A stretch of DNA of 64,000 bases from Coriobacteriaceae bacterium (GCA_003862195.1 QOUO01000005.1:1-64000), one strand, 5' to 3'; positions 28,181 through 41,855 are shown, counted from the first letter of the stretch. Translations and numbers: made by a program. Notes: generated by a model from the letters alone, not told the origin.

Positions 28181-29484
28181 ACCAGGACACATACGACAAC
28201 CACGTCCGCATCCTCCGCGAGGAGCTGGTGTGCGCCCTCGGCTGCACGGAACCCATCGCCGTGGCGTACGCGGCGGCGCTTTCCCGCGCGGCCCTGACCG
28301 CGGATCCCGAGCGCCTGCACGTCGCGTGCAGCGGCAACATCATCAAGAACGTGAAGAGCGTGACCGTGCCCAACTCCGGCGGCATGCGCGGCATCGAGGC
28401 CGCGGCGACGCTCGGCGCCGTGGGAGGCGACCCCACCCGCGACCTCGAGGTGCTGCAGTCCGTGGGCGTGGACGACATCGACCGCACGCGCGAGCTCGTG
28501 AACGCGGGCTTCTGCGACGTGGAGCTCGCGGAGGACGTGCCCAACCTGTACGTGCGGGTCGTCGCCACGGGCTCGGGCCACACGGCCGTGGCCTGCATCG
28601 AGGAGCGCCACACCAACGTGGTCGAGCTCACGCTGGACGGCAGGCCCACCACCGCCGCAGGCAAGTCCGCCTCGGGCGAGAAGAGCGAGGCCACGGGCTC
28701 GGGGGCGGACCGCAGCAGGCTGTCGCTCCAGTCCATATGGGACTTTGCCCACGAGGTGCGCCTTGAGGACGTGGACAGGCTCATCACCAACCAGATCGAG
28801 ACGAACCAGGCCATCTCCCGCGAGGGCCTCACCAACCGCTGGGGCGCCAACATCGGCAGCACGCTCCTCAAGAGCCGCCCCAACGACATCAGCTGCAAGG
28901 CGCGCGCCGCGGCGGCCGCCGGCTCCGACGCCCGCATGAGCGGCTGTGCCATGCCCGTCGTGATCAACTGCGGCAGCGGCAACCAGGGAATCACCTGCTC
29001 GCAACCCGTGCTCGAGTACGCGCACGACCTCTGGAGCTCGCACGAGGAGCTCGTCCGCGCCGTCGTCTTGTCAGACCTCACGGCGGTGCACGTCAAGTAC
29101 TTCATCGGCGAGCTCTCGGCCTTCTGCGGCGCCGTCTCCGCGAGCTGCGGCGCCGGCGCCGGCATCTGCATGCTGCGCGGCGGCTCGTTTGGCCAGTTCG
29201 AGGCGACCATCGTCAACACCCTCGCCAACGTGGGCGGCATCGTGTGCGACGGCGCCAAGCCCAGCTGCGCCGCCAAGATCTGCGCGGCCGTGGACGCGGC
29301 CATCCTCGGCTGCGACATGGCGCTTTCCGACGACAACTTCCTCGCGGGCGACGGCCTCGTGGGCGCCAACGCGGAGGAGACCATCCGCTCCATGGGCTAC
29401 GTGGGCCGCGTGGGCATGCACCCCACGGACGTGGAGATCCTCAACATCATGATCGGCAAGCGCGACGTGGACACTGACGCCTAG
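28177..29484 (+). CDS. L-cysteine desulfidase/UPF0597 family (serine dehydratase alpha-like)
   Basis: ATGA overlap with the HAD gene. ELVCALGCTEPIAVAYAAA, SGNIIKNVKSVTVPNSGGMRGIEAA, INCGSGNQGITCSQPV, DGAKPSCAAKI. Confidence 0.92.
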   Translation: MNQDTYDNHVRILREELVCALGCTEPIAVAYAAALSRAALTADPERLHVACSGNIIKNVKSVTVPNSGGMRGIEAAATLGAVGGDPTRDLEVLQSVGVDDIDRTRELVNAGFCDVELAEDVPNLYVRVVATGSGHTAVACIEERHTNVVELTLDGRPTTAAGKSASGEKSEATGSGADRSRLSLQSIWDFAHEVRLEDVDRLITNQIETNQAISREGLTNRWGANIGSTLLKSRPNDISCKARAAAAAGSDARMSGCAMPVVINCGSGNQGITCSQPVLEYAHDLWSSHEELVRAVVLSDLTAVHVKYFIGELSAFCGAVSASCGAGAGICMLRGGSFGQFEATIVNTLANVGGIVCDGAKPSCAAKICAAVDAAILGCDMALSDDNFLAGDGLVGANAEETIRSMGYVGRVGMHPTDVEILNIMIGKRDVDTDA

Positions 29485-29535
29485 CGTCGGACGGCCGCCG
29501 GCCATCCGGCCGCGCGCAAAGCCACGTGCAACATA

Positions 29536-29580
29536 AGGGCGGGGGTGCGAGCCAACCTGGCATCGCACCCCCGCCCCTTT
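29536..29580. terminator. bidirectional terminator
   Basis: AAGGGCGGGGGTGCGA...TCGCACCCCCGCCCCTTT perfect long stem between convergent genes. Confidence 0.8.
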
Positions 29581-29608
29581 GCGTCGGTTCGTCCCCTAAC
29601 GGCTCGCG

Positions 29609-29980
29609 CTAGCCTACGACCTGGTAGCCGGCGCGACGCACCGCGGCGCGCATGGCGCGCTCGTCAAGCGGCTGCTTCGCAAACACGTGCGCGCTGCCGT
29701 GCTTGAAGTCCACGTCCGCCCAAGCAGTGCCCGCGCTCTCGAGCGCGCCGGCGACCTTGTTGGCGCAGTTCTGGCAGTGCATGCCAGAGATGCTGAGGTC
29801 CTCCTGGTAGGGGTAGTTCTTCTCGTCCAGATCCGCCGGACGCTCGCGCCTCTTTGCGGAGCCGTTGTCGCAGGCGCCACCGCCGCAGCAGTCGCGCTTG
29901 CCACTGAACACCTGGATGGCGCGGCGGCCCGCAAGGGCGAAGGCGACCACCACGATGGCGACGATTATGACGTTGATCAT
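29609..29980 (-). CDS. FeoB-associated-type Cys-rich membrane segment fused to HMA domain
   Basis: N-terminal TM + KRDCCGGGACDNG, then HMA motif SISGMHCQNCANKVAGALES. GGAGG RBS. Confidence 0.85.
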   Translation of the reverse strand: MINVIIVAIVVVAFALAGRRAIQVFSGKRDCCGGGACDNGSAKRRERPADLDEKNYPYQEDLSISGMHCQNCANKVAGALESAGTAWADVDFKHGSAHVFAKQPLDERAMRAAVRRAGYQVVG

Positions 29981-29998
29981 GCATGTCCTCCTCACTAT

Positions 29999-30014
29999 GT
30001 TAACTGACGCTAAC
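29999..30014. promoter_or_regulatory. metal-regulator operator candidate
   Basis: GTTAACTGACGCTAAC, 19 bp upstream of the HMA gene start. Confidence 0.55.
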
Positions 30015-30094
30015 TATAGCGAGGAGAAACCCAAATGCAACCGCCAGTTTCCGATTGCCTGACCCAAACCACAGTCCGGCCGTGGCCCGCAGCG

Positions 30095-30634
30095 CTAGAA
30101 GCCCTCGTCCTCGATGAGGTGGGCACGGTCGTCGGCGGCCGTGGTGGCCAGCTCGTCGCAGCGCTCGTTGAGCTCCGTGCCGGCGTGGCCCTTCACCCAC
30201 ACAAAGCTGACCTTGTGCGGCTTCTTTGCCGCAAGCAGGCGCTTCCACAGGTCCGGGTTCTTGACGGGCTGCTTGGAGGCGTTCTTCCAGCCGCGCTTCT
30301 GCCAGCCGGCGACCCAGTTCTTGTTGAACGCGTTCACCACGTACTGCGAGTCGGAGTGGACCTCCACCTCGCACGGCCGCTTGAGCGCCTCGAGCGCCGC
30401 GATCACGCCCATGAGCTCCATGCGGTTGTTGGTGGTCTTGCGGTAGCCCTGGCTCAGCTCGCGGCGGTGCACCACTCCGGCTGGGTCGGTGTACAGCAGC
30501 ACCGCCCCGTAGCCGCCGGGCCCGGGGTTGCCGCGCGAGGAGCCGTCCGTCCACACCACCACGTGCATCCTGCCGGGAGCCACCTCGCGCACGGTGCCGG
30601 GGTGCTCCCTCACAAACTCGTCAAAGCTCGCCAC
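30095..30634 (-). CDS. rnhA: ribonuclease HI
   Basis: [71 protein letters not shown] start overlaps the polA stop (TAGTG). Confidence 0.95.
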   Translation of the reverse strand: MASFDEFVREHPGTVREVAPGRMHVVVWTDGSSRGNPGPGGYGAVLLYTDPAGVVHRRELSQGYRKTTNNRMELMGVIAALEALKRPCEVEVHSDSQYVVNAFNKNWVAGWQKRGWKNASKQPVKNPDLWKRLLAAKKPHKVSFVWVKGHAGTELNERCDELATTAADDRAHLIEDEGF

Positions 30635-33348
30635 TACTTCGCCTCCGCCCAGTTCTTGCCGTAGCTCACGTCCGCCAGCAGCGGCACGCGCAGCTCCACC
30701 ACGCCCTGCATGGTGTCGCGCACCAGCTCGGACAGCGCCTCGATCTCGTCCTCGGGCACCTCGAAGTCGAGTTCGTCGTGGATCTGCAGCACGAGCTTGC
30801 TCTTGAGGCCCTCCTCGCGCAGACGCCCCGGGACCCTGGTCATCGCGATCTTGATGATGTCCGCCGCAGTGCCCTGCATGGGGTGGTTCATGGCCGTGCG
30901 CTCCGCAAACGAGCGCAGCTGGAAGTTCCTGCTGTTGATGTCCTTGATGTGGCGCTTGCGGCCGTACATGGTGATGGCGTAGCCGTTCTTGCGCGCAAAG
31001 GCCACGCGGTCGTCCAGGAACTTCCGCACACCAGGGTACGCCTCGAAGTAGCGGTCGATCATCTCCTGGGCCTCCGCGCGCGGGATCTTGAGCGAGGACG
31101 CCAGGCCAAACGCCTGCTGGCCGTACACGATGCCAAAGTTCACGGCCTTGGCGCGGCTGCGCAGCTGGGGCGTGACCTCCTCCACCGGCACGCCAAACAC
31201 GCGCGCCGCCGTGGCGCGGTGGAAGTCCGCACCCTCGTTGAAGGCCGCGACCAGGTGCTCGTCGCCCGAGAGGTGGGCAAGCAGCCTCAGCTCGATCTGC
31301 GAGTAGTCGCAGGCGAGAAAAACGCAGCCCTCGGGAACCGTGAAGGCCGTCCTCACGCGGTGACCCAGCTCGGAGCGGGTCGGGATGTTCTGCAGGTTCG
31401 GGTCGGAGCTCGAGAGCCTGCCCGTCGCGGCGACGGTCTGGTTGAGCGTCGTGTGGATGCGCCCGTCCCTACGGATGAGCTGCGGCAGCGCGTCCAGGTA
31501 CGTGTTCTTGATCTTGGCGCGCTCGCGGTAGTCCAGCACCTCGCGCACGTACTTGCTCGCCTCGTAGCCGCCCTCGGCAAAGCCCTCGATCACCTTGGCG
31601 TTGGTGGAGTAGAACCCCTTGCGCGTCTTCTTGAGGCCGCGCGTCGGCAGGCCCCACACGTCAAACAGCACATGGCTCAGCTGCTGCGGGGAGTCGATGT
31701 TGAAGTCCTCCCCCGCCGCCGCGTGGATGTCGGCCACCATCTGGTCGATCTCCGCGCCGAGCGACTCGCTCTGCTCGCGGAGCTTCTCCGGGTCCGCGTG
31801 CAGGCCGGTGCGCTCCATCTGCAGCAGCACCACCAGAAGCGGCATCTCAACGTCGGCAAACAGCTTGGCGGAGCCGTCCTTCTCCAACAGCTCCGCAAGG
31901 CGCGGCCTCAGCGCGAGCGCCGCCTGCGCCTCGATGGCCGCCGCGGGCGCGTCGTCCGTGGCCTCGGGCAGCGTGCCGCCCAGGACCTGCGGGTTCTGGT
32001 ACAGCTCCTCAACCTTGAAGTGCCCGCTGTCGGAATCGAGTAGGTAGCCCGCCACGCCGCAGTCGAAGATCCTCGCGGGGTCCACGTCCTCGGGTTGCAC
32101 CAGGGCCTCGTCGGCGGAGTCCATGGGGCACACCTCGTGGAGAAGCGCCTTCACGTCACCGGCAACCAGGTGCCCCTCGCGCGTGAGCCTGACCAGGGCG
32201 GACGTTGCCGCATCGCCCTCGAACCTCATGAGCGAGCCCTCGGTCGCGGCCCAGAGCACGCGGGGCTTCTCCTCCGCAAAGAGCGACTGCTGACCCCTCT
32301 TGGGGGCCTCCCGCTCGAGCGCCGCCGCGACCCAGGAGCCGGCGGCAACCGCCTTGTCCAGGCACTTCTCGGCCGCGTCGCCCTCCAGGCGCTCCGCCTT
32401 GGGAAGCGTGGGCACGGGTGCGGCCTCCTCGGCGGCGGCATCGCCCTCAAGCCGCACGAGGCGCTGCGTCATGCCCGTGAAGCCCAGGGCGGAAAACGCC
32501 TTCGTGACCTCGGCGGGGTCGAAGGTCGGGAACTTCGCGTCCTTGAGGTCGAGGTCGATGGGGGCGTCCGTGCGGATCGTGGCGACCTTGCGGCTCAGCA
32601 GCGCGTCGTCCACATGGGCGCGGAGGTTCTCGCCCATCTTGCCCTTGACCTCGTCCGCGTGCGCGATCACGTTGTCCAGGTCGCCGTACTGCACGATGAG
32701 CGCGGCCGCCTTCTTGGGACCGATGCCGGGCACGCCGGGGATGTTGTCCGAGCTGTCGCCCTTGAGGCCGTAGAAGTCCGGCACGAGCTTGGGCGTGATG
32801 CCGTGGTAGAGGTCGTCCACGCTCTCCGGCGTCATGATCGACACGTCGGACACGCCCTTCTTGGTGGCGACGATCTTCACGTGGTCCGTCGCAAGCTGGT
32901 ACATGTCGCGGTCGCCCGTGAAGAGCAGCATCTCGTAGCCCTCGGCCTCGCCGCGGCGCGCGAGCGTGCCCAGGATGTCGTCGCCCTCCCAGCCCTGGAG
33001 CTCCACCACGGGCACGTCGAGCGCGCGCAGCAGGTCCTTCACCATGGGGAACTGCTCGTGCAGCGCCGGGTCCATGGGGGGACGCTGCGCCTTGTACTGC
33101 GGGAGCATGTCGATCCTGACCTGCGGCTTGCCCTTGTCGAACGCGCAGATCACGCCATCGGGCGAGAAGGACTCGACAAGCTTGATGAACATGTTGAAGA
33201 AGCCGAAGAGTGCGTTGGTGGCCCGCCCGTCCGGCGCCGTCATGGGCTGGCGGATGGCGTGGAACGCCCTGTGCATGAGCGAGTTGCCGTCGATGACGGC
33301 TATGGTCCTGGGAGCCCTCTTGGCTTCGTCCCCCATGGTTTCTGGCAT
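30634..33348 (-). CDS. polA: DNA polymerase I
   Basis: [74 protein letters not shown]. Confidence 0.97.
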   Translation of the reverse strand: MPETMGDEAKRAPRTIAVIDGNSLMHRAFHAIRQPMTAPDGRATNALFGFFNMFIKLVESFSPDGVICAFDKGKPQVRIDMLPQYKAQRPPMDPALHEQFPMVKDLLRALDVPVVELQGWEGDDILGTLARRGEAEGYEMLLFTGDRDMYQLATDHVKIVATKKGVSDVSIMTPESVDDLYHGITPKLVPDFYGLKGDSSDNIPGVPGIGPKKAAALIVQYGDLDNVIAHADEVKGKMGENLRAHVDDALLSRKVATIRTDAPIDLDLKDAKFPTFDPAEVTKAFSALGFTGMTQRLVRLEGDAAAEEAAPVPTLPKAERLEGDAAEKCLDKAVAAGSWVAAALEREAPKRGQQSLFAEEKPRVLWAATEGSLMRFEGDAATSALVRLTREGHLVAGDVKALLHEVCPMDSADEALVQPEDVDPARIFDCGVAGYLLDSDSGHFKVEELYQNPQVLGGTLPEATDDAPAAAIEAQAALALRPRLAELLEKDGSAKLFADVEMPLLVVLLQMERTGLHADPEKLREQSESLGAEIDQMVADIHAAAGEDFNIDSPQQLSHVLFDVWGLPTRGLKKTRKGFYSTNAKVIEGFAEGGYEASKYVREVLDYRERAKIKNTYLDALPQLIRRDGRIHTTLNQTVAATGRLSSSDPNLQNIPTRSELGHRVRTAFTVPEGCVFLACDYSQIELRLLAHLSGDEHLVAAFNEGADFHRATAARVFGVPVEEVTPQLRSRAKAVNFGIVYGQQAFGLASSLKIPRAEAQEMIDRYFEAYPGVRKFLDDRVAFARKNGYAITMYGRKRHIKDINSRNFQLRSFAERTAMNHPMQGTAADIIKIAMTRVPGRLREEGLKSKLVLQIHDELDFEVPEDEIEALSELVRDTMQGVVELRVPLLADVSYGKNWAEAK

Positions 33349-33468
33349 GTGAGCCTCCTTGCGCTCGCCTCGGCCTTGCTGCCCCCTGATTGTATACGCC
33401 CCACCGGACGCGAACGGCAACGCCACATTTGCGCGGGCCGGGCGCGGGAGGCCCCGACGACACCGGTC

Positions 33469-34044
33469 CTAGCCCAGTAGCGCCTTCAGCCCGATGAGGA
33501 TGAGCACACAGCCACCCACGACCTCGGCGCGGTCGCCCAGGATGTGCCCCAGCTTGTGGCCCACGAAGAGCGCCGCCACGCAGCACGCGGCCGTGGTGAT
33601 GCCGATGACCGTGACGGCGAACGCGAGGTTGACCGCCTGGGCGCGAAGGCTCACGCCAACGGCGAACGCGTCGATCGCGGTGGCGACCGCCTGGAACAGG
33701 AGCTGCCCGATCGTGAGGTGGTGGGCCTTCTCGCCCGTGGGGCAGGACTCCTCGCGCTCGGGGTGACGGATGGCCCCCACGCCCTCGCGCACCATGTTGC
33801 CGCCGATGATGCCCAGGATGACGAGGGTGACGATGCCGGAGTAGCGCTCGATGAGCGATGCGGCCAGGCCGCCCAGGAAGTAGCCCAGCAGGGGCATGAG
33901 CGCCTGGAACGCACCAAAGAACACGGGCTGCAGCGCGAGGCGCGAGCGGCGCTCGTCGGCATAGCAGAACGTGTTGGAAACCGTGACGGCAAACGCGTCC
34001 GCGGACAGCGCCACGCCCAGGACGACGACCTCGAGGGGGCTCAT
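33469..34044 (-). CDS. mntP: MntP-family manganese efflux pump
   Basis: LGVALSADAFAVTVSNTF, MPLLGYFLG, AVATAIDAFAVGVSL. Confidence 0.9.
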   Translation of the reverse strand: MSPLEVVVLGVALSADAFAVTVSNTFCYADERRSRLALQPVFFGAFQALMPLLGYFLGGLAASLIERYSGIVTLVILGIIGGNMVREGVGAIRHPEREESCPTGEKAHHLTIGQLLFQAVATAIDAFAVGVSLRAQAVNLAFAVTVIGITTAACCVAALFVGHKLGHILGDRAEVVGGCVLILIGLKALLG

Positions 34045-34213
34045 GCGGAGTTCCTTCCGACCTGCCGCGACCCGCGGCGCCGAATTTGCAATTTTTCAAG
34101 TCTACACAACATTGGGCTGGCCAAGCCCGCGGACGGCAGAAACATCACGCGCGCACAGCAAAATCGTGTAATCTATACACACCGTGCAACATCGACCGAT
34201 ACTGGGAGCGCGC

Positions 34214-35143
34214 ATGCCTGCCCTTATCACTCATCATCTATTTGGCGAGAAGGCCCTGGACCTCATCCCCGAGGGCATCGTCCGGGACGAGGAGGAGCTC
34301 CTCGCCTTCCTGCTTGGAAACCAGGGTCCCGACCCGTTCTTTGTCCGCTTCACGGCCACGCCCGAAAACGCTTCCGCCTGCCACCGCCTGGCGCACGACA
34401 TGCACGCCGGCAAGGTGCTTCCCGCGTTCTCCTCGCTCCGCGAGGGCGTGTCGCACCTCCCCCACCACGACGAGGGCGTGGGCCGTGCCTTTGCGCTGGG
34501 CCTGTTGGGCCACTACGTGCTCGACAGCACGGCGCACCCGTTCATCTTTGCGCAGCAGGACGCCATCTGCGGCGCCGGCGTGGGGCTCGAGTCCATGGGC
34601 AGCGAGGTGCACGCCATCATCGAGAGCGACCTCGACACCTGGATGCTCTGGAGCATGCGCCGCCAGACCGTGGCGGAGGTCCCCACGGCAAGCCTCCTCG
34701 CGCGGACCGAGCGGATCGACCGCGTGGGAGGGGCGCTCTTCTCGCTCATCGCGTTGCAGACGTTTGGCCTGAAGCTCTCGCCCGAGCAGTACGCGGGCGC
34801 CACGCGCGACTACGCCACGTTCTACCGCGCCATTGAGCCGCTTGGGTCGCGCAAGAGCGCGGCCGTGGTCTCCATCGAGCACATCTTTAGCTCGCACGCC
34901 ATGGCGGAGTGCATGGCGCACCGCACGGACCCCGTGGACGAGTGCGCGTCGGCCAACCTCTCGCACCACCGCTGGAGCGACCCCGCGACGGGCGCCGCGC
35001 ATGACGAGAGCTTCCCCGACCTCTTCTTCCTCGCACTGGACAGGTGGAAGCGCTCTGCCGAGCGCTTCATGCGCGGCGACTTTGACACCCTGAGGGCGGA
35101 CTTCCGCAACCTCAACTACGACGGCGTCCCCGAGACCGCCTAG
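34214..35143 (+). CDS. zinc-dependent phospholipase C-like protein
   Basis: ALITHHLFGEKAL, LGNQGPDPFF, ALGLLGHYVLDSTAHPFIF, ESDLDTWML. Confidence 0.75.
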   Translation: MPALITHHLFGEKALDLIPEGIVRDEEELLAFLLGNQGPDPFFVRFTATPENASACHRLAHDMHAGKVLPAFSSLREGVSHLPHHDEGVGRAFALGLLGHYVLDSTAHPFIFAQQDAICGAGVGLESMGSEVHAIIESDLDTWMLWSMRRQTVAEVPTASLLARTERIDRVGGALFSLIALQTFGLKLSPEQYAGATRDYATFYRAIEPLGSRKSAAVVSIEHIFSSHAMAECMAHRTDPVDECASANLSHHRWSDPATGAAHDESFPDLFFLALDRWKRSAERFMRGDFDTLRADFRNLNYDGVPETA

Positions 35144-36551
35144 GGGCGCCCTCGACCTCCCCGCCGTCCGGCACGGCGTCCGTAGCCTCGCCCTCCATCC
35201 GCGCGAAGTACTCCGCGGACGAGAAGCGCCTGCCCTGCCGGTGGATGGCGCTCCGCTCCCTGTGGAAGCGGCTCTGGCGCTCGTGGAACGTGGCCATGTG
35301 CTCGCGCATGACCTCCTCGAGCGGCGCCTCGTGGTGTGCGAGCTCGTGGGCTGCCTCGACGGGGTCGACCTCGTCCACCACGCGCACGAACGAGGTGACC
35401 ACGGGGATCACGAGCACGGTGAGCGCCGCGGACGTGACGAGCACGGACGCCGCCGTGGCGGAGAGCACGCCGTTGTCCTGCGCGATGCCCGTGATGGCCA
35501 CGATGAGCGGCAGCGCCATGGTGCAGTAGGCGGAGGTGGAGAAGACCTCGCGCCAGCTCATGGCCCGCGTGCCGGGGTCGATGCGCAGCGACACCGCGAC
35601 CACGATGCCGCGCACCACGATGAGCGCCAGGATGAAGCCGAAGAGCAGCGGCAGGTCCCTCGTGGCGGCCGCGAGGTCGAGGCTTGCGCCTGACACCACA
35701 AAGAACACCGGCTGGAAGAAGCCGTTGGAGAGCACGTCGATCTTTCCCTCCAGCGCCTCGCTCCCCTCCGGGAAGAGCGCCCGCAGGATGAAGCCGGACG
35801 CGAACGCGCCGAGCGCCGCGTCGAACTGGAAGACCACGGTCGCGAGCAGCAGAAAGACCAGCAGGAGCGAAACGACCCTCATGAGCGGCTGGCTCGAGCT
35901 GCCCGCGTTCTCCACGAGGAAGCGCCAGAAGCGGGCGCCCGCGTTCCTGGCCCGCGACGTGATGAGGTACACCGCGACGCACACGAGCACGAAGCTCACA
36001 AGCAGCACGCCCGTGCGCTTGACGGAGCGCGACGACAGCAGGAACGCCATCGCGAGCACGGGCAGGATCTCGCCGAGCGAGCCGTACACGGAGACCGCGC
36101 GGCCCACGCGGGTCCCCATGAGCTTGCGGTCGCTGATGATGGGCGCGAGCGTGCCGTACGCCGTGGTGGTCATGCAGATGGCGAGCGCCACCCACGATGA
36201 CTGGCCAAAGCCGAGCCTGGACGAGAAGAGCGAGACCACGGCAAAGCCAAGCGCAAGCGACACGAGCCACGACCCCGTGGCGATGGCGCCCGTTCTGCCC
36301 AGAAGGTCGCGCGCGTCGATCTCGTAGCCTGCCTTGAGGAAGAGGAAGCCCATGCCTAGGTCGCCCAGGAGCTGGATGGGCTCGAGGTCGGGGTCGATTC
36401 CCCTGAGCACGCCGTACTTGCCCAGGAGTGCGCCGCCAAAGACCAGGAACACCACCTCGGGCACGGCGCGGCCGGGGACGAGGCTCGCCACGAAGGGCGC
36501 GAGCGTCGCCACCACGAGTATGCAGAAGAGCGAGAAGTAGATGCTTGCCAC
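35112..36551 (-). CDS. cation:proton antiporter (CPA2/Kef-type)
   Basis: VPGRAVPEVVFLVFGGALLG, LGDLGMGFLFLKAGYEID, ALAICMTTTAYGTLAPIISD. C-terminus overlaps the convergent gene by 32 bp. Confidence 0.85.
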   Translation of the reverse strand: MASIYFSLFCILVVATLAPFVASLVPGRAVPEVVFLVFGGALLGKYGVLRGIDPDLEPIQLLGDLGMGFLFLKAGYEIDARDLLGRTGAIATGSWLVSLALGFAVVSLFSSRLGFGQSSWVALAICMTTTAYGTLAPIISDRKLMGTRVGRAVSVYGSLGEILPVLAMAFLLSSRSVKRTGVLLVSFVLVCVAVYLITSRARNAGARFWRFLVENAGSSSQPLMRVVSLLLVFLLLATVVFQFDAALGAFASGFILRALFPEGSEALEGKIDVLSNGFFQPVFFVVSGASLDLAAATRDLPLLFGFILALIVVRGIVVAVSLRIDPGTRAMSWREVFSTSAYCTMALPLIVAITGIAQDNGVLSATAASVLVTSAALTVLVIPVVTSFVRVVDEVDPVEAAHELAHHEAPLEEVMREHMATFHERQSRFHRERSAIHRQGRRFSSAEYFARMEGEATDAVPDGGEVEGAPRRSRGRRRS

Positions 36552-36706
36552 GGTGCGGCCTCCGGTCGGGTTCCGCCGAGGCGAGGCTGCGGCGCCCGGC
36601 GGGATGAACGTTCGTCCGCACAGGATAGTGCAGACTCATGCGAGTGCGGCAAACTGGGCAAAACCAACAGACGCGAGCGCGGGCGCAACAAGCCTCCCCA
36701 AAGCAA

Positions 36707-36738
36707 GCGGCGCCCGGGCCGCATAGCCCAGGCGCCGC
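36707..36738 (-). terminator. hairpin terminator candidate
   Basis: GCGGCGCCCGGGCCGCATAGCCCAGGCGCCGC. Confidence 0.55.
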
Positions 36739-36756
36739 GCATCTTGTATCTGTCTG

Positions 36757-36972
36757 TTAGAGCCAGGCCACATCGTCCTGCTCGTCCTCGTGCGTGCGCG
36801 GGAACTGCAGCGTCCTCGAGACCGTGGCGAGCCTTCCCTCCTCGTTCAGCTCGCCCAGCTCCTCCAGCCACGTCTGCGGCTTTTCTCGCCTGAACGGAAC
36901 GGTCTTGCCACCGTCATCATCATCCAACCAGGCTAGAATGTGCCCGCCCTTGCTGCCACCAGTTGACTCCAT
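36757..36972 (-). CDS. small acidic hypothetical protein (71 aa)
   Basis: MESTGGSKGGHILAWLDDDDGGKTVPFRREKPQTWLEELGELNEEG. Purine-rich upstream sequence and a downstream hairpin. Confidence 0.5.
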   Translation of the reverse strand: MESTGGSKGGHILAWLDDDDGGKTVPFRREKPQTWLEELGELNEEGRLATVSRTLQFPRTHEDEQDDVAWL

Positions 36973-37155
36973 AGTGCATCAGCCCCCTGAACTGTCTGGC
37001 TCGACGTTGTCTGCCATGCATTGTAGGGTGGCGGGTTTGCAATGCCCGCGTAAGCCGCCCGTTGTGAACGGAGTTGATGCCCATTTGTGACATTCCCGAA
37101 ATTTTATGCAGTTTGGTTGTCGATATCGGAACTATATGCGGTTCAGGGGGTACTT

Positions 37156-39408
<2,253 letters not shown>

Positions 39409-39924
39409 CTAGAGCTTACCCCAACCCCGGGACTCCAGGTGCCTCTGCACAAACCACCGCGCGAGCGAGCCCTCGGGCATGGCGCCCAGCACCTCGTGCG
39501 CGTCCACCCAGTGCGCGGAGTCGACCTCGCCCTCGTTGAGGTGCACGTCAGACCCCTTTGCCCGGCACACGAAGTTGACCATCAGCGTGTTTGAGGGCGA
39601 GAAGAACGAGCTTGCGTTGTAGGTGACGGTTGCCAGCTCCAGGCCCGTCTCCTCGCGGACCTCGCGGCGCACCGTGGACTCCAGGTCGTCCCCGCGCGCC
39701 ACGTAGCCGGCCACGAGGATCCCGTGCTTGCCGTACTGGTCGATCGTGAGGATGCGCTCGCCGTCCGGGTGGTACACGATCATGCTCACGCCCACGCTGA
39801 AGTGCGGGTAGCGCCACGCCTCGCAGTGGGGGCACCACGGCTGGGGGCCGTCCTCCGGCTGCTCCCGCAGCACGAGCCGCTCCCCGCAGACCTCGCAGTA
39901 CGCCGGGTCCTCCGCATACGCCAT
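39409..39924 (-). CDS. NUDIX hydrolase with N-terminal zinc ribbon (NudC-like)
   Basis: CEVCGERL...WCPHCEAWRYPHF and GYVARGDDLESTVRREVREETGL NUDIX box. Confidence 0.88.
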   Translation of the reverse strand: MAYAEDPAYCEVCGERLVLREQPEDGPQPWCPHCEAWRYPHFSVGVSMIVYHPDGERILTIDQYGKHGILVAGYVARGDDLESTVRREVREETGLELATVTYNASSFFSPSNTLMVNFVCRAKGSDVHLNEGEVDSAHWVDAHEVLGAMPEGSLARWFVQRHLESRGWGKL

Positions 39925-39963
39925 GGCAATCCCCCTCCCGCCGCGGCATCTGCCGCGGACGCC

Positions 39964-39972
39964 GTCCTTCTC
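39964..39972 (-). repeat. dispersed GAGAAGRAC border motif
   Basis: ATACGGGCGAGAAGGACGGCGTC on minus strand, intergenic. Confidence 0.75.
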
Positions 39973-40092
39973 GCCCGTATGCTAGCAGATGCCCCGGACG
40001 CCATCCCGCCGGCGCGCGGCACGGCAAGGGGGCACGCCCCGTGGGACGCGCCCCCTGTGATGCACCTTGCCTGTCTGCCAGCCGCCCGAACG

Positions 40093-41598
40093 CTAGCTCT
40101 TGGAGCTCGACGTGCTCGTGGTGGACGTGGTGCCCGTGGTGCTGTACGAGCCGCCGTGGTTGTCCTGCAGGTACTGGTAGATCTCCTGCAGCAGCTGGTC
40201 CTGCGAGTCGCTGTTGCCCGAGCCGTCGCCGTTCGTGTTCGTGTTGGTGTTGTTGTTCGTGTTGTTGATGTCCGTGGTGCCGTTGGAGCTGCTCTGCTCC
40301 TTCTGCAGCGCGGAGTCGTCGCCCAGCGTGACCTCGACCGTCTTCTTGGTGGTGCCACGCATGAACGTGACCTTGATCTTGTCGCCGATGTCGTGCGAGC
40401 GCACCGCCAGGATCATGCCATCCGCGGAGGTGATGTCCTCGCCGTCGACCGCGGTGATGATGTCGCCCTTCTTGATGCCGGCCTTGTCCGCGGGGCTGCC
40501 GCTCGTGACCTCGACCACGTAGGCGCCCTCGCTGACCGAGAGGTTGTTGGACTTGGCGTTCTGCGAGTTCACGGTCTGCATGGAGAGGCCGATGTATGCG
40601 TGCGTGACCGTCTTGCCCGCGATGATCTTGTCCGCGATCTTGGTCGCGTAGTTGCCCGGGATCGCGAAGCCGATGCCGGCGAAGGAGTCCGTGTCAGACG
40701 AGAAGAGCGTGCAGATGCCCACGAGCTGGCCCTTGGAGTTGACGAGCGCGCCGCCGGAGTTGCCGGGGTTGATGGCCGCGTCCGTCTGGATGAGGTTGGT
40801 GTAGATCGTCTCGCCCGAGGAGGACTGCATGACCTGGTTGCGCGAGAGTGAGCTCACGATGCCCGCGGAGACGGACTGGTCCAGGCCAAACGGGCTGCCG
40901 ACGGTCATGACCCAGTCGCCCACGACGAGCTTGTCGGAATCGCCAACCTCGATGGGGGTGACCTCCGTGTCGCCCAGGTTGACCTTGATGACCGCGATGT
41001 CGCTCGAGGAGTCCGAGCCCACGACCGTGGCGTCGTAGCTCTTGTTGTTGATCGTGACGGAGATGGAGGTGGCGCCCTCGATCACGTGGTAGTTCGTGAT
41101 GATGTCGCCCTTCTTGTCATAGATCACGCCCGAGCCGAGGCCGGAGCCGCTGCTCGTGGTGACGTTCACCACGACGACGGACGGCAGCGCCTTGGCGGCC
41201 GCGGCCTGCGCCGTGGTGGCCTCGTCGGTGTTCTTGATGTTGATGGTCTTGCCCGCGGTGCTGCTCGACGTGGTCGACGAGCTGGAGCCATTCGCGAAGA
41301 AGCCCATGCCGTTGAGCGCGAACACGACGAGAAGCGCACCCACGATGCCGCCGCACAGACCCAGGATCGCGTTCCTCAGGGCGTGGCCGTGCTTCTTCTT
41401 GCCCTTGCCATCCGGCGCCTCTGGCCCGTTGGTGCCCGGCGTGCCCGGCACCCCTGGCCCGTTGGTTCCCGTTCCCGCCGCTCCCTGGGAGGCATCCCCC
41501 GTCGGCTGTGCCTGCGGCGTTACTAGCTGCGCGGTCGGCTGGACCGCGGTCTGGTCCGTCCCAGGAATCGGTGGGCGGCCGTTGTCGCTCTCGCTCAT
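40093..41598 (-). CDS. HtrA/DegP-like trypsin-like serine protease with PDZ domain
   Basis: [66 protein letters not shown]. Single N-terminal TM. Confidence 0.93.
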   Translation of the reverse strand: MSESDNGRPPIPGTDQTAVQPTAQLVTPQAQPTGDASQGAAGTGTNGPGVPGTPGTNGPEAPDGKGKKKHGHALRNAILGLCGGIVGALLVVFALNGMGFFANGSSSSTTSSSTAGKTINIKNTDEATTAQAAAAKALPSVVVVNVTTSSGSGLGSGVIYDKKGDIITNYHVIEGATSISVTINNKSYDATVVGSDSSSDIAVIKVNLGDTEVTPIEVGDSDKLVVGDWVMTVGSPFGLDQSVSAGIVSSLSRNQVMQSSSGETIYTNLIQTDAAINPGNSGGALVNSKGQLVGICTLFSSDTDSFAGIGFAIPGNYATKIADKIIAGKTVTHAYIGLSMQTVNSQNAKSNNLSVSEGAYVVEVTSGSPADKAGIKKGDIITAVDGEDITSADGMILAVRSHDIGDKIKVTFMRGTTKKTVEVTLGDDSALQKEQSSSNGTTDINNTNNNTNTNTNGDGSGNSDSQDQLLQEIYQYLQDNHGGSYSTTGTTSTTSTSSSKS

Positions 41599-41777
41599 GC
41601 TGACCCCTTCTCTCATGGGCGCTGTCGCGCCTTACGTCTTTGTCCACAACCTGACTCTACCCTTGCACGTGCGGATGAATTCGCGCCTGCCCATGCGACA
41701 CGTCTCTGGAACAACGCTTTTGGATTCCTGAAACGCCAACGGCATCGCGCCCGTCCGTGCGTTTCCGCACGAAAAAA

Positions 41778-41800
41778 GCGCCCCGGCACAACCGGGACGC
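41778..41800 (-). terminator. rho-independent terminator
   Basis: Minus strand GCGTCCCGGTTGTGCCGGGGCGCTTTTTT. Confidence 0.8.
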
Positions 41801-41814
41801 AAGCGAATCGTATC

Positions 41815-41823
41815 GTTCTTCTC
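41815..41823 (-). repeat. dispersed GAGAAGRAC border motif
   Basis: CCCTGGGGGAGAAGAACGATACG on minus strand, downstream of the regulator stop at 41856. Confidence 0.7.
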
Positions 41824-41855
41824 CCCCAGGGACATGCCAGGGAGAAATGCGGGCG

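Noticed and set aside
33163-33180. GGGCGAGAAGGACTCG inside polA counted as a motif copy
   Set aside because: Lies in the well-supported polA coding region (VESFSPDG). Could be chance, so not used as core evidence.
30634-33348. Missing DTET-type 3'-5' exonuclease motif in polA as novel
   Set aside because: Loss of proofreading residues is common in PolA of many Gram-positive lineages, so not unusual.
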